In this document: one piece after another, positions 53,246 through 60,710 of the stretch
How positions within the stretch are numbered: the stretch's first letter is position 1
How the letters are laid out: each line of letters starts with the position of its first letter
Source: an uncultured Pseudoflavonifractor sp.
GTDB lineage: Bacteria; Bacillota; Clostridia; Oscillospirales; Oscillospiraceae
DNA: 64,000 nucleotides
Assembly (NCBI GenBank): GCA_947425785.1
Contig: CANEAY010000004.1
Span: 1 to 64,000 of the forward strand
Reading direction: 5' to 3'
Translations under genes and position numbers: made by a program
The notes under the pieces: model-generated
The model's database searches: none
Seen by the model: only the letters and a program-made list of their open reading frames with translations
Told to the model about the DNA's origin: nothing

Positions 53246-55383
53246 TATTTCACCTCGAAATAGCTTCCCTCGGAAATCCGAGTACGCTTGTCCTCTCCAT
53301 ATTCGAGCATATACACTTTTGCAATCTGCTGGTCAAGTGAGACCATGTGTTCGTGCCGGATCTCTTCATTTGTAGAGAGCACAAAAAGCTGCCCCTGAAG
53401 TTCTTTGAAGAACTTTTCAGTAATGTTGGCGCGATGCTCAGTGTCGATGCGCGCAAACGGAGTGTCAATAATAAACGGCAATTTGTTGTGACTTTGATTC
53501 ATAATTGCCCAATACAATGACATTACGAGAACCTGCTTTTCGCCATTGGAAAAACGAGTATAGTCAAGTTCTACAGGAAGTGTAATCGTCTCTTCAGTAA
53601 AATCAGTCAAGGCAAAGCCAAGAGATTCTTCCGTTGTATTCAGCTGAGTTATCAGTGATTGAAATCCAACCTGATTCAGACTCCCTTTCAGAGCGGCGGC
53701 ACCATGCCTCTTTGCTGTAAGCTTAAGTGCGGAGACCTCAACTGCCTGATTTCGGACGAGGTGCAGAGAGAAGTCATCGCCAAGGTAGATCCGATCAACA
53801 AAATCGTCTTTTCGAATAAGCTCTCTGAACTTTCGGTTGAGATCGTATTCAACATCTGCAATTAACTTTTTGTATTGCTGTTCCTGAAGTTCTTCTACCA
53901 GCAGAAGCATTCGATCAGAAAGTGCGGACACAGATTGCTTTTTCAGCTCAGCCTCCAGTGCCTTTCGACTGTGATCCAATGCCTTTTTCAATTCTTCTGT
54001 TCGATCTTGAAGTTCTTGTAGAGCGTTCTCTTTACTCGCCAACTCGGATTTAAGGCGATCAATCTGATTTGTTAAGTCAGAAACACATTTGACATGACTT
54101 TCAAAATTTTCGATGGAACTCTTTTGCAATTGTGTTCTGATCTCTGTGCTTCGCTGAATTGATTCCTCGATTCTCTGCCTGTCTTTGCTAAAGGTAGCGG
54201 TCTTGTATTCCTCCACATCTGCAATTTTGTTAAGAATTGAGAGCCCGTCATCCTCTGATAGCATAAAAATTGGGGTTTTGTTCTCCAAGTCTCGATTTTC
54301 AAAGAAAGACTGTATTGCACTTACGAGGAGCATCGTATCTTCAGTGGGGCTATCACTACTTGTTTTCTTCATTGTGTTGGAGATGCACCGCTTGAACTGG
54401 GATGTATTCAGAGAACTCTGTAGAATTCTATAGGCCTGGAGATCCTTCTCAGTCAAAATTTGCTCTTTAACATTTGTCAGCAAGTCCTTCACAATTATAA
54501 ATGGTAGGATCTCTGACGCCGCACTCTTTAATTTCCAATTAATCCGCTCGCGCCGGTCTTCTTCATCTTTTAAGGCGTTCTGCAAATCTTTCCAAACTTC
54601 GAGTGTAATGCCTCCGTTGGCGGCATACGCTTTGTTTTCGTGATTCAGATCAGCCACAAGACGCTCAACATCTGTACGCAGTTCGGCAATCTCACCGATT
54701 AATCGCGCCTCTTCTTGAGAATACTTTGCCAAGGTCTCTCTCTGATCTGCATAATTTTGAGCAATGGACTCATTGTCGGATTCGACTCCGTTTAAAAGTC
54801 GTCGAATATTGTTGTATAGCAGTTCATATGTATCATTACCGCTTAGGATAAGCAATGCGTCTTTGATGTTATTGTGTTGCTCATCCAAAAAGTAGTCAGC
54901 AATTTCTTCACCATCGAAGAAGTACAGTTTGTGTAATTCTGGCGGAATAAGGTGCAAGAGGTAATTTTGGAAATTCATTGCGGCTTCTTCATCCAGCAAT
55001 ACACCATTCTGCTTTACCGAAAAAACTTCGGTAATTATGCTGTTGCTCCAAGTCCAAAACCGAGTTACCTCATAATGATCAGTATCAATCCGACTTTCAG
55101 AAAAACAAATCTTCACATATGCAGATTTGCTCTCGTCCAACCTGGCTTGATTGTTGATTAAGTCATAGATTTCCTTTAGATATCGTTTTCCCGAAGTTTT
55201 AAAGCCGAAAGATGCATGCCCGTACAAACAAATCTGTATGGCTGTAAAAAGGGTAGTTTTTCCTGCGCCATTTTTTCCACCAATGATGACAATTCGTTTG
55301 GATTGATCATCGGTCATGACATTAAAGGAGTTAAAGTCTTCGTATGATCCAAAGTTATTTAGTTCGATTCGTTCAATCTTCAT
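53245..55383 (-). CDS. dndD: DNA sulfur modification protein DndD (SMC-like ATPase)
   Basis: 712 residues. Walker A G-G-K-N-G-A-G-K-T-T is at 35-44. A long coiled-coil region (about 200-530) separates it from the ABC signature F-S-N-G-E-K-Q-V near 610 and Walker B F-I-I-D-T-P near 640. DndD is the ATPase of the phosphorothioation complex, proposed to open or nick DNA with DndC/E. It overlaps dndC by 11 bp. AT-rich like the whole module. Confidence 0.94.
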   Translation of the reverse strand: MKIERIELNNFGSYEDFNSFNVMTDDQSKRIVIIGGKNGAGKTTLFTAIQICLYGHASFGFKTSGKRYLKEIYDLINNQARLDESKSAYVKICFSESRIDTDHYEVTRFWTWSNSIITEVFSVKQNGVLLDEEAAMNFQNYLLHLIPPELHKLYFFDGEEIADYFLDEQHNNIKDALLILSGNDTYELLYNNIRRLLNGVESDNESIAQNYADQRETLAKYSQEEARLIGEIAELRTDVERLVADLNHENKAYAANGGITLEVWKDLQNALKDEEDRRERINWKLKSAASEILPFIIVKDLLTNVKEQILTEKDLQAYRILQSSLNTSQFKRCISNTMKKTSSDSPTEDTMLLVSAIQSFFENRDLENKTPIFMLSEDDGLSILNKIADVEEYKTATFSKDRQRIEESIQRSTEIRTQLQKSSIENFESHVKCVSDLTNQIDRLKSELASKENALQELQDRTEELKKALDHSRKALEAELKKQSVSALSDRMLLLVEELQEQQYKKLIADVEYDLNRKFRELIRKDDFVDRIYLGDDFSLHLVRNQAVEVSALKLTAKRHGAAALKGSLNQVGFQSLITQLNTTEESLGFALTDFTEETITLPVELDYTRFSNGEKQVLVMSLYWAIMNQSHNKLPFIIDTPFARIDTEHRANITEKFFKELQGQLFVLSTNEEIRHEHMVSLDQQIAKVYMLEYGEDKRTRISEGSYFEVK

Positions 55384-56746
55384 TTTCGAGTCCTTCTTGG
55401 ATATTGCTGTAGTGCAACCACCCCTGGTTCATAATTTTCTCAACCTCGCGGGCACTTACAGCAGATCGGGTATAGAATTTTGTGTTGTCAACAGCAATCA
55501 AAAGCTTAGAAACCAGTTCGAAAGGAACCCCATATTTCTGACATAACGCCTCAATCCGTTGAACGGTATCATTATCGTATTTTGCGTATTTGAATTGATC
55601 CCAAGGAAGGCGTTTATTTCGCACCTCATAATAGATATCTACGAGAGCCCGTCTGGAAAGATCTCCTTCGTCTTCCCACATTTTATCAATCATTTTCAAT
55701 TCTTCAATTGTAATGAGCTCGAATCCTGTTTCATCTTCTAATTGCAAAAGACGCTTTAGGATTTCTTTTCGCGTATCCAGTGTGAATGGTCCCCGACCAA
55801 AGTCGCCATCGGAATTGAAGTAGACAGCTCCATTTCTACGGCGCCAATCCCGCGCCTCGGGTTTAGCTCTCAACTCTACCAACCAGTTTCTAAATCTCCG
55901 GAGCGGAATCAGATTCTCTGCCCCATGATCAATGAAATTTTGCAGCGACTTGTCCTCTTTGACCATAGTGCAACACCAGCACCCAAAACGAGAATTACCA
56001 GTAATCGGGATCTTGTCCTTATCCACTTCACCGACTACGCTTTGCTCTTCGCCCAGCGTTTCGCCTTGATAAAGACTGAACAAATACTTGTTATCAGTTC
56101 CCCATGCGCTACGAGCATCGTCTTTGAGAAGATACTCCCACACAATGGAGTTTTCAACTTCTGTCAGAGGGTTATATACATAGGCTTTGGGAATTGAGGT
56201 ATGGGGAGATAATATCTTCCCTTCAATCTCATGGGAAGATATGCTTTTTGAACGAGCAGCGCTTTCTGCCTTTCGAACACCTAAAAGGATTACAATCTCG
56301 CCATCTTTTTTGATGGTATCGTAAGTGAACTTATTTGAAGGGTTAATCTTCAACCGTTCGGTACACCATCTGAAACCAGGAGCTTCTGGGGTCGGATATC
56401 CCAGACCGATTACCAAACTCCAGAAAGTTTGTCGAATCTCTGGATGCAGCATATGTGCTTCAACATTGAGATGTTCGCTTTCGCTGGCGGTATTGATCGC
56501 CGCATTCATACGATACATGTAGTCCTTTACAATGGGGTTCTCTACCATAGTATCCGATGTGACAACATATATCTTTTTCGTTCTTTCTTCTGGTTTCAAA
56601 GTGTGGAGCATTTCAAAAACGAGCTGACAGAGTAAGGTAGAGTCTTTTCCACCACTAAATCCAAGCATCCACGGGCGCTGATCGTGCTGGTAGACAAGTC
56701 GCATCTCCGCAATGATATCGTTAAATACTGTAAACATAAGTCTCAT
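55373..56746 (-). CDS. dndC: DNA sulfur modification protein DndC (PAPS-reductase family)
   Basis: 457 residues. The PP-loop S-G-G-K-D-S-T is at 31-37. R-W-C-T-E-R-L-K follows near 127, and the cysteine cluster F-G-C-W-C-C-T near 256-262 is placed for an iron-sulfur cluster as in known DndC. It activates the DNA phosphate and passes sulfur onto it. The sulfur donor, a cysteine desulfurase (DndA or IscS), is not encoded here and must come from elsewhere in the genome. It overlaps dndB by 4 bp (ATGA). Confidence 0.95.
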   Translation of the reverse strand: MRLMFTVFNDIIAEMRLVYQHDQRPWMLGFSGGKDSTLLCQLVFEMLHTLKPEERTKKIYVVTSDTMVENPIVKDYMYRMNAAINTASESEHLNVEAHMLHPEIRQTFWSLVIGLGYPTPEAPGFRWCTERLKINPSNKFTYDTIKKDGEIVILLGVRKAESAARSKSISSHEIEGKILSPHTSIPKAYVYNPLTEVENSIVWEYLLKDDARSAWGTDNKYLFSLYQGETLGEEQSVVGEVDKDKIPITGNSRFGCWCCTMVKEDKSLQNFIDHGAENLIPLRRFRNWLVELRAKPEARDWRRRNGAVYFNSDGDFGRGPFTLDTRKEILKRLLQLEDETGFELITIEELKMIDKMWEDEGDLSRRALVDIYYEVRNKRLPWDQFKYAKYDNDTVQRIEALCQKYGVPFELVSKLLIAVDNTKFYTRSAVSAREVEKIMNQGWLHYSNIQEGLENED

Positions 56747-57810
56747 TTCCCTTTAGTGAAGTTTTCTTCGTATACTAAGTCTTCGGGATCCAAAGGAATC
56801 TCTAACGTTTCCTTCAGCACGTTGCAGGCCAGCCGTGCTGCATCATTACTGTTGATGATCTTACCGTTGGTACGGATAACCCTGCCTTTCCAACATTCAG
56901 CACTTCTAAGCCAATCAACTTTTTCTAACCCAGCGATACTTTTCTCAAGCTCTTTGTCATCGTTCATTAGAAAATGGTTGCCTAAAACGCCAAGTGCTTG
57001 AATAATAATGGCTTGTGTGATGATGTATTTCTCGCGTAAATCCACTTTGCTGAGTTCCTTATTGGTCAATTCGTTCCACGGAAGAATGTGCCTTACCACA
57101 GCGGACCAATACTGCTTCAAAAAAGCCTCTGCAGCATCATTACATTCGGCATGCTTTAAGATTTTTTTGTTAGCCTTGTAAAATGTGTTCAGCGTAAAAA
57201 AGTTCGATGAAAATTTTCCAAGAATGTCTTTTTCCTTGTCTGTATACTGGTCAAAAAATTCAATTTCACTGATAACACGTCTTGTCACCACAGCCAAAGC
57301 ATCACGGGAGTCATAAAGTTCGGCAATGGAGTTAGATGTTTTCACAGCATGCTTATTGAGGTCGGTAAACATCTGCTGCCCATGTTGCAGTCCCTTATCT
57401 TCGTAGAAAACGACGGAAATGGTTTCAGTATTGAGCGTCTCGTCTTCCGTGATGGCCTCGATAATTGAAGCTTTTCTATGTTGACCGTCGACAATCATGA
57501 ACCGCGCGTCCATGGAAACTTCTAAAATTCCCAGATCTGCAGAGCCCATCGATGGGGCGAAGTTGTACTCGCCATCAATTGCCGCAGCCAAGGCAGAGAA
57601 GACATACGAATCACGGTTATCCAAAATATAGTCTTTTATTACAGGAATGCGGGTAGTATTCAGCCGTCGTTGGGCACGATATTCAGGCGGAATATACTCG
57701 TCATCATTTCCAAAAATTTTGCTCAAGAGTCTAAGGGGAATCATCGCAATATAATATTCCTTGCCGGCCTGCAATCCCTTTACTGCAGGAAATCTGTAAC
57801 AGAAGTCCAT
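56743..57810 (-). CDS. dndB: DNA sulfur modification protein DndB (DGQHR-domain)
   Basis: 355 residues. V-D-G-Q-H-R at 107-112 is the signature of the ParB/sulfiredoxin-like DGQHR domain; F-T-D-L-N near 150 fits too. DndB is reported in other bacteria to repress dnd transcription and tune modification level. Here a perfect palindrome covers the -10 box of this operon's promoter, a plausible operator for it. The ATG at 57810 has GGAGGT upstream. First gene of dndBCDE. Confidence 0.93.
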   Translation of the reverse strand: MDFCYRFPAVKGLQAGKEYYIAMIPLRLLSKIFGNDDEYIPPEYRAQRRLNTTRIPVIKDYILDNRDSYVFSALAAAIDGEYNFAPSMGSADLGILEVSMDARFMIVDGQHRKASIIEAITEDETLNTETISVVFYEDKGLQHGQQMFTDLNKHAVKTSNSIAELYDSRDALAVVTRRVISEIEFFDQYTDKEKDILGKFSSNFFTLNTFYKANKKILKHAECNDAAEAFLKQYWSAVVRHILPWNELTNKELSKVDLREKYIITQAIIIQALGVLGNHFLMNDDKELEKSIAGLEKVDWLRSAECWKGRVIRTNGKIINSNDAARLACNVLKETLEIPLDPEDLVYEENFTKGK

Positions 57811-57828
57811 GTGGATACCTCCGAAACC

Positions 57829-57873
57829 ACTTAAGTATATTCGCATTATATACTTAAGTAGTGAAAAAGTCAA
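57829..57873 (-). promoter_or_regulatory. dndB promoter with overlapping 31-bp palindromic operator
   Basis: On the minus strand TTGACT (57873-57868), 17 bp, TATAAT (57850-57845): a near-consensus promoter. ACTTAAGTATAT at 57829-57840 and its exact inverted copy at 57848-57859, 7 bp apart, cover the -10 box and its flanks. Binding there would block RNA polymerase. Confidence 0.9.
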
Positions 57874-57880
57874 GAAAAAA

Positions 57881-57903
57881 CCACCCAGTCAATGACTGGG
57901 TGG
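57881..57903 (-). terminator. Terminator after the AIPR gene
   Basis: CCACCCAGTC / GACTGGGTGG hairpin followed on the minus strand by TTTTTTC, directly ahead of the dndB promoter. It makes AIPR and dndBCDE separate transcription units. Confidence 0.92.
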
Positions 57904-57913
57904 TCGAAAGTGC

Positions 57914-59092
57914 TTAGTTGCTCATTGCGGTAAGCATCACACGCATATACAGTGTCTGCCAGTTGACGGAATCTTTGCCAACCTTTACAGGATCATTTCC
58001 GGAGTTACGGCTTCTTTCTACTGTAATCGATACCAGCTCGGGTCCGATTTTTTCTAACACTTCATAAGGGTCGCATTTCCATCTATACACGCCATTTTTT
58101 TCTTCGAGAAGTGCCCGAAGCGAACCAAGAATGGGGTAAATAAATCCATTAGGCGAACCATGGGACAAAGTCTTTTCATAGAACTTAGAAACAGGCGGCT
58201 TACGGTTCTCCTTCGGAGTGGTAACTCCGGAAATTGCTCCATACTTACCATTAGGATTTTTAATGCGGTAGTATTCAGGAATTTTGGACTCCACATAGTC
58301 GTAGAGCTTAAAAATCTCAATCATGATTGGCTTCATTTTTACATGGGGATTTTCGGGGCTATCACCGTACTGTTCATAGAGGTGAATGTAGTTATCAATA
58401 CAGCGCTTCTTGCTACTGAAGGAAACAACAGGACAGCTGTCCATTCCGGGATACGTATCCAAATTAAACATATTCAAGATTGCGAGGATATCACCGACGT
58501 CAATATTTCCATCGTCGTTCTCCATGAAATACACTCTGTCCTTGAACGGCTCGGTCGAAACAGCCTGTTTGATGATATCAAAGTAGTCTCTCAAGTTTGC
58601 AATGGACTTGTCCTGAACCTGGGTAGACGTGTTTCTGGCGGCAGCAAGATCCTCAAAAATACCTTCTACACCCGTCAAAATCTCAAGTTTCACAAACTGC
58701 TGACCACGCTCCAGATCATCACGATTTTCAAGGATAACCATCAAGGTGTGGCCGCCGTCAACATTGCCATGATATTCCTTGTCCGTAAATACCAACTTCA
58801 TAGTGCTGTCATAATTGTTGAATGTTACATCATCAGCCGAAAGGAGAATGCCGCGGTTCAGGAGATGAAAATCTTTGCCTTCAACAAGAGATGCTCTGAT
58901 TTTTTTCGCTACGCCGCTGTTGATATTCTGTTTTCGGGGATTTGTTTCCATCCAGTCGATCAGATCTTCGGGCAAATCCTTGACATCACAGATAGCGGTA
59001 TACATCTGCGATACACTGCTCGGCCCTTCTTTGTAGGGGTTAGGAATCTTGCGGAAGGATTCTACGGGAATATTGAATGTTCTCTTTGCCAT
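57914..59092 (-). CDS. AIPR-family protein (abortive-infection phage-resistance family) next to dnd genes
   Basis: 392 residues. Family features: N-P-R-K-Q-N-I-N-S-G near residue 51, F-H-L-L-N-R-G-I near 75, V-D-G-G-H-T at 111-116, Q-F-V-K-L-E-I-L near 131, and A-A-R-N-T-S-T-Q-V near 150. The V-D-G-G-H-T block parallels V-D-G-Q-H-R of DndB. AIPR proteins are linked to phage resistance, but their activity is not established for this form. It stands where dndFGH restriction genes would be expected and has its own promoter and terminator. AAAGGAG precedes the ATG. A restriction or sensing role with phosphorothioated DNA is inference. Confidence 0.85.
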   Translation of the reverse strand: MAKRTFNIPVESFRKIPNPYKEGPSSVSQMYTAICDVKDLPEDLIDWMETNPRKQNINSGVAKKIRASLVEGKDFHLLNRGILLSADDVTFNNYDSTMKLVFTDKEYHGNVDGGHTLMVILENRDDLERGQQFVKLEILTGVEGIFEDLAAARNTSTQVQDKSIANLRDYFDIIKQAVSTEPFKDRVYFMENDDGNIDVGDILAILNMFNLDTYPGMDSCPVVSFSSKKRCIDNYIHLYEQYGDSPENPHVKMKPIMIEIFKLYDYVESKIPEYYRIKNPNGKYGAISGVTTPKENRKPPVSKFYEKTLSHGSPNGFIYPILGSLRALLEEKNGVYRWKCDPYEVLEKIGPELVSITVERSRNSGNDPVKVGKDSVNWQTLYMRVMLTAMSN

Positions 59093-59153
59093 TGTGATTG
59101 CTCCTTTACTCAGAAAGTTTATTAGATACGTGGTACAACCACCATCTGAGTCT

Positions 59154-59197
59154 ATTTTACAAAAAATCTTAGAAATCTCAACGCTATATATAGCGTT
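59154..59197 (-). promoter_or_regulatory. AIPR promoter and shared 18-bp palindromic operator
   Basis: On the minus strand TTGAGA (59181-59176), 16 bp, TAAAAT (59159-59154). AACGCTATATATAGCGTT (59180-59197) is a perfect palindrome that abuts this -35 box and lies just upstream of the rightward TATAAT (59214-59219) of the XRE gene. It is placed to control both directions, most likely through the XRE protein. Confidence 0.82.
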
Positions 59198-59237
59198 TTT
59201 TTCGCTTTTGCAGTATAATATTTTTGAGGTGAGTGTC

Positions 59238-59462
59238 GTGTATGCTTACAATATAAATGTAGCTTTAGGTAATGTCCTGCGAAAATATCGCGAAGGACGT
59301 GGTTTTACTCAAGATGAATTCGCTACATATTGCGGCCTTAGCCGTGCGTACTACGGGCGAGTCGAACGCGGCGAACACAGCCTCACCATAGAAAAATGCC
59401 AAAAGATTGCTACTACTCTGAATGTCAGATTGGCAGATCTATTTGGGGAACTGCAGGAGTAA
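59238..59462 (+). CDS. XRE-family regulator of the dnd/AIPR cargo
   Basis: 74 residues consisting of little more than a Cro/C1 helix-turn-helix: L-R-K-Y-R-E-G-R-G-F-T-Q-D-E-F-A, then C-G-L-S-R-A-Y-Y-G-R-V-E-R-G-E-H. The likely start is the GTG at 59238, 6 bases after GAGGTG. The TATAAT at 59214-59219 would start the transcript only about 12 bases before it. Divergent from AIPR with a palindrome between them, so autoregulation is likely. Looks like the controller proteins of restriction-modification systems. Confidence 0.87.
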   Translation: MYAYNINVALGNVLRKYREGRGFTQDEFATYCGLSRAYYGRVERGEHSLTIEKCQKIATTLNVRLADLFGELQE

Positions 59463-59485
59463 TAAAATCATGATCCGTTCATTCC

Positions 59486-59774
59486 TTGTTTATAGCGGCT
59501 CAAACTTTGAGCCACTCTCCAGGCAGAAAGCACTTGCATAACCTCTTCCGCAAAGTTACAATGCAGACGATCCGAAACGCAAAACGCTTCCTGTCCGGCG
59601 CCGGTGAATGTTCACCGGGAACTGGGCGGGAAGCGTTTTTGACCACATGGATTACCACAGACAGCCCCGGAACACCTGTAAAACGCAGGTGCAAAGAGCG
59701 CCAAAGAGTAAGTGAAATTGAGCGGAAACAACCAAAAAGCGCTATAAATAATTAGAAAAAGTGTTCTCGAAAAC
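59486..59774. other. Right end of the island (integrase-site region)
   Basis: Non-coding. It has a perfect CCGGTGAATGTTCACCGG hairpin (59601-59618) inside a larger AAAACGCTTCC / GGAAGCGTTTT stem. A block (59620-59664) with TTGACCACA and ACCACAGACAG recurs at 39557-39602 in the left scar. These repeats are candidate integrase arm sites. The tRNA-Pro 3' half follows. Confidence 0.65.
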
Positions 59775-59819
59775 TTTGGGACATGGAGGTCGCACGTTCA
59801 AGTCGCATCACTCGAACCA
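59775..59819 (+). pseudogene. 3' half of tRNA-Pro (right attachment site)
   Basis: 45 bases from the anticodon loop TTTGGGA through the T arm (GTTCAAGTC) to ACTCGAACCA. It has the same length as, and close similarity to, the 3' half of the intact tRNA (39654-39698), but with differences in the stems. No 5' half precedes it. This is the chromosomal 3' half displaced by integration, hence the right boundary. Confidence 0.85.
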
Positions 59820-59823
59820 AAAA

Positions 59824-59848
59824 CCCTCTGGAGCAATGCTCCAGAGGG
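59824..59848. terminator. Terminator at the island/chromosome junction
   Basis: CCCTCTGGAGC / GCTCCAGAGGG hairpin. On the minus strand TTTTTGG follows, so it ends the CMD operon; it could also have ended the original tRNA transcript. Confidence 0.85.
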
Positions 59849-59863
59849 CTTTGGGTTCATTTC

Positions 59864-60193
59864 TCATAAATCATCTTTCCAGACCTCTTTCGCTATCCGA
59901 AAGGCGGCCCAGGCCTTGGGCCAGCCGGCATAGAAGGCGGCGTGGGTCAAGATCTCGGCGATCTCCTCTTTGGTGACGCCGTTATTTTTCGCGCTTTGAA
60001 GGTGATATTGGAAAGAGCTGTCCACCAGCCCCTGGGCCATAAGGGAGACCACCGTCACCAGAGAGCGGTCACGAAGGGACAGCTTATCCTCCCTGCTCCA
60101 GACCTCCCCAAAGAGCACATCATCGTTCAGCTGGGCAAACTTGGGGGCAAAGTCCCCCAAGTCCCGCCGGCCTGCAGTCTGCTTTACCGCCAT
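59864..60193 (-). CDS. Carboxymuconolactone decarboxylase family protein
   Basis: 109 residues, the normal size. Typical helices: L-S-L-R-D-R-S-L-V-T-V, H-L-Q-S-A-K-N-N-G-V-T-K-E-E-I-A-E-I-L-T-H-A-A-F-Y-A-G-W-P-K-A. The CxxC of AhpD peroxidases is absent, so it is not a classical AhpD. It is next to a cupin gene, a frequent pairing in redox-related operons. Substrate unknown. Confidence 0.9.
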   Translation of the reverse strand: MAVKQTAGRRDLGDFAPKFAQLNDDVLFGEVWSREDKLSLRDRSLVTVVSLMAQGLVDSSFQYHLQSAKNNGVTKEEIAEILTHAAFYAGWPKAWAAFRIAKEVWKDDL

Positions 60194-60196
60194 CGT

Positions 60197-60634
60197 TCAG
60201 CCCTCCAATTTGTTGTATTCTTCATCCCTCACCGGCTCCAGCCACTGGTTGGACGGCTCCTCACCGGGGATATCCATGGCGATGTGGGCAAACCAGCTGT
60301 CCTTTCTGGCCCCATGCCAGTGCTTGACCCCGGCGGGGATGGTGATGATACTGCCGGGAACGAGAGGCACAGCGCTCTTGCCCCACTCCTGATACCAGCC
60401 CTCCCCCGCCGTACAGATGAGAAGCTGGCCGCCGCCGCTCCTGGCGTGGTGGATGTGCCAGTTGTTCCGGCAGCCCGGTTCAAAGGTCACATTGAACAGA
60501 GCAAGACCACATCGGGGATCGGTGAGCGGGTTCAAATAGGAGTCCCCAATAAAGTACTGGGCAAAGCCGGTGTTTGGGGCACCCATCCCAAACACATTGA
60601 CGGCGTCAAACTGCTGTTGATCCTGTATCTTCAT
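60197..60634 (-). CDS. Cupin-domain protein
   Basis: 145 residues. The cupin metal motif 1 N-N-W-H-I-H-H near residue 58 (W-H-I-H-H-A-x8-L-L-I-C-T-A-G-E-G) and motif 2 P-A-G-V-K-H-W-H-G near 100 give the expected His/Glu ligands. Close in type to cupins fused to or next to CMD proteins. Three bases separate it from the CMD gene. Activity unknown. Confidence 0.9.
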   Translation of the reverse strand: MKIQDQQQFDAVNVFGMGAPNTGFAQYFIGDSYLNPLTDPRCGLALFNVTFEPGCRNNWHIHHARSGGGQLLICTAGEGWYQEWGKSAVPLVPGSIITIPAGVKHWHGARKDSWFAHIAMDIPGEEPSNQWLEPVRDEEYNKLEG

Positions 60635-60710
60635 CCTTGCATCACTCCTTACTTATTTGGCGGCAGGGCTTTCCCCGGGCCGAACGTCAACTTCTTGTGC
60701 CTGGAAAGCG

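Larger units (their letters stand above)
39654..59781. mobile_element. Integrated mobilizable island in tRNA-Pro (about 20.1 kb)
   Basis: Bounded by the anticodon-loop core TTTGGGA in the intact tRNA-Pro (39654-39660) and in a tRNA-Pro 3' half (59775-59781). It encodes two tyrosine integrases, an excisionase-like protein, a MobP-type relaxase with an accessory protein, and clostridial ICE families (DUF6809, DUF6076, DUF6550). Cargo blocks are clearly more AT-rich than the chromosome. No type IV secretion, coupling-protein or replication initiator operon is complete here. It would therefore need a helper to transfer. Boundaries are seen directly; mobility is inference. Confidence 0.87.

Noticed and set aside
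39654-59781. Full integrative conjugative element (ICE)
   Set aside because: No VirB4, VirD4-type coupling protein or other secretion genes are visible; called a mobilizable island instead.
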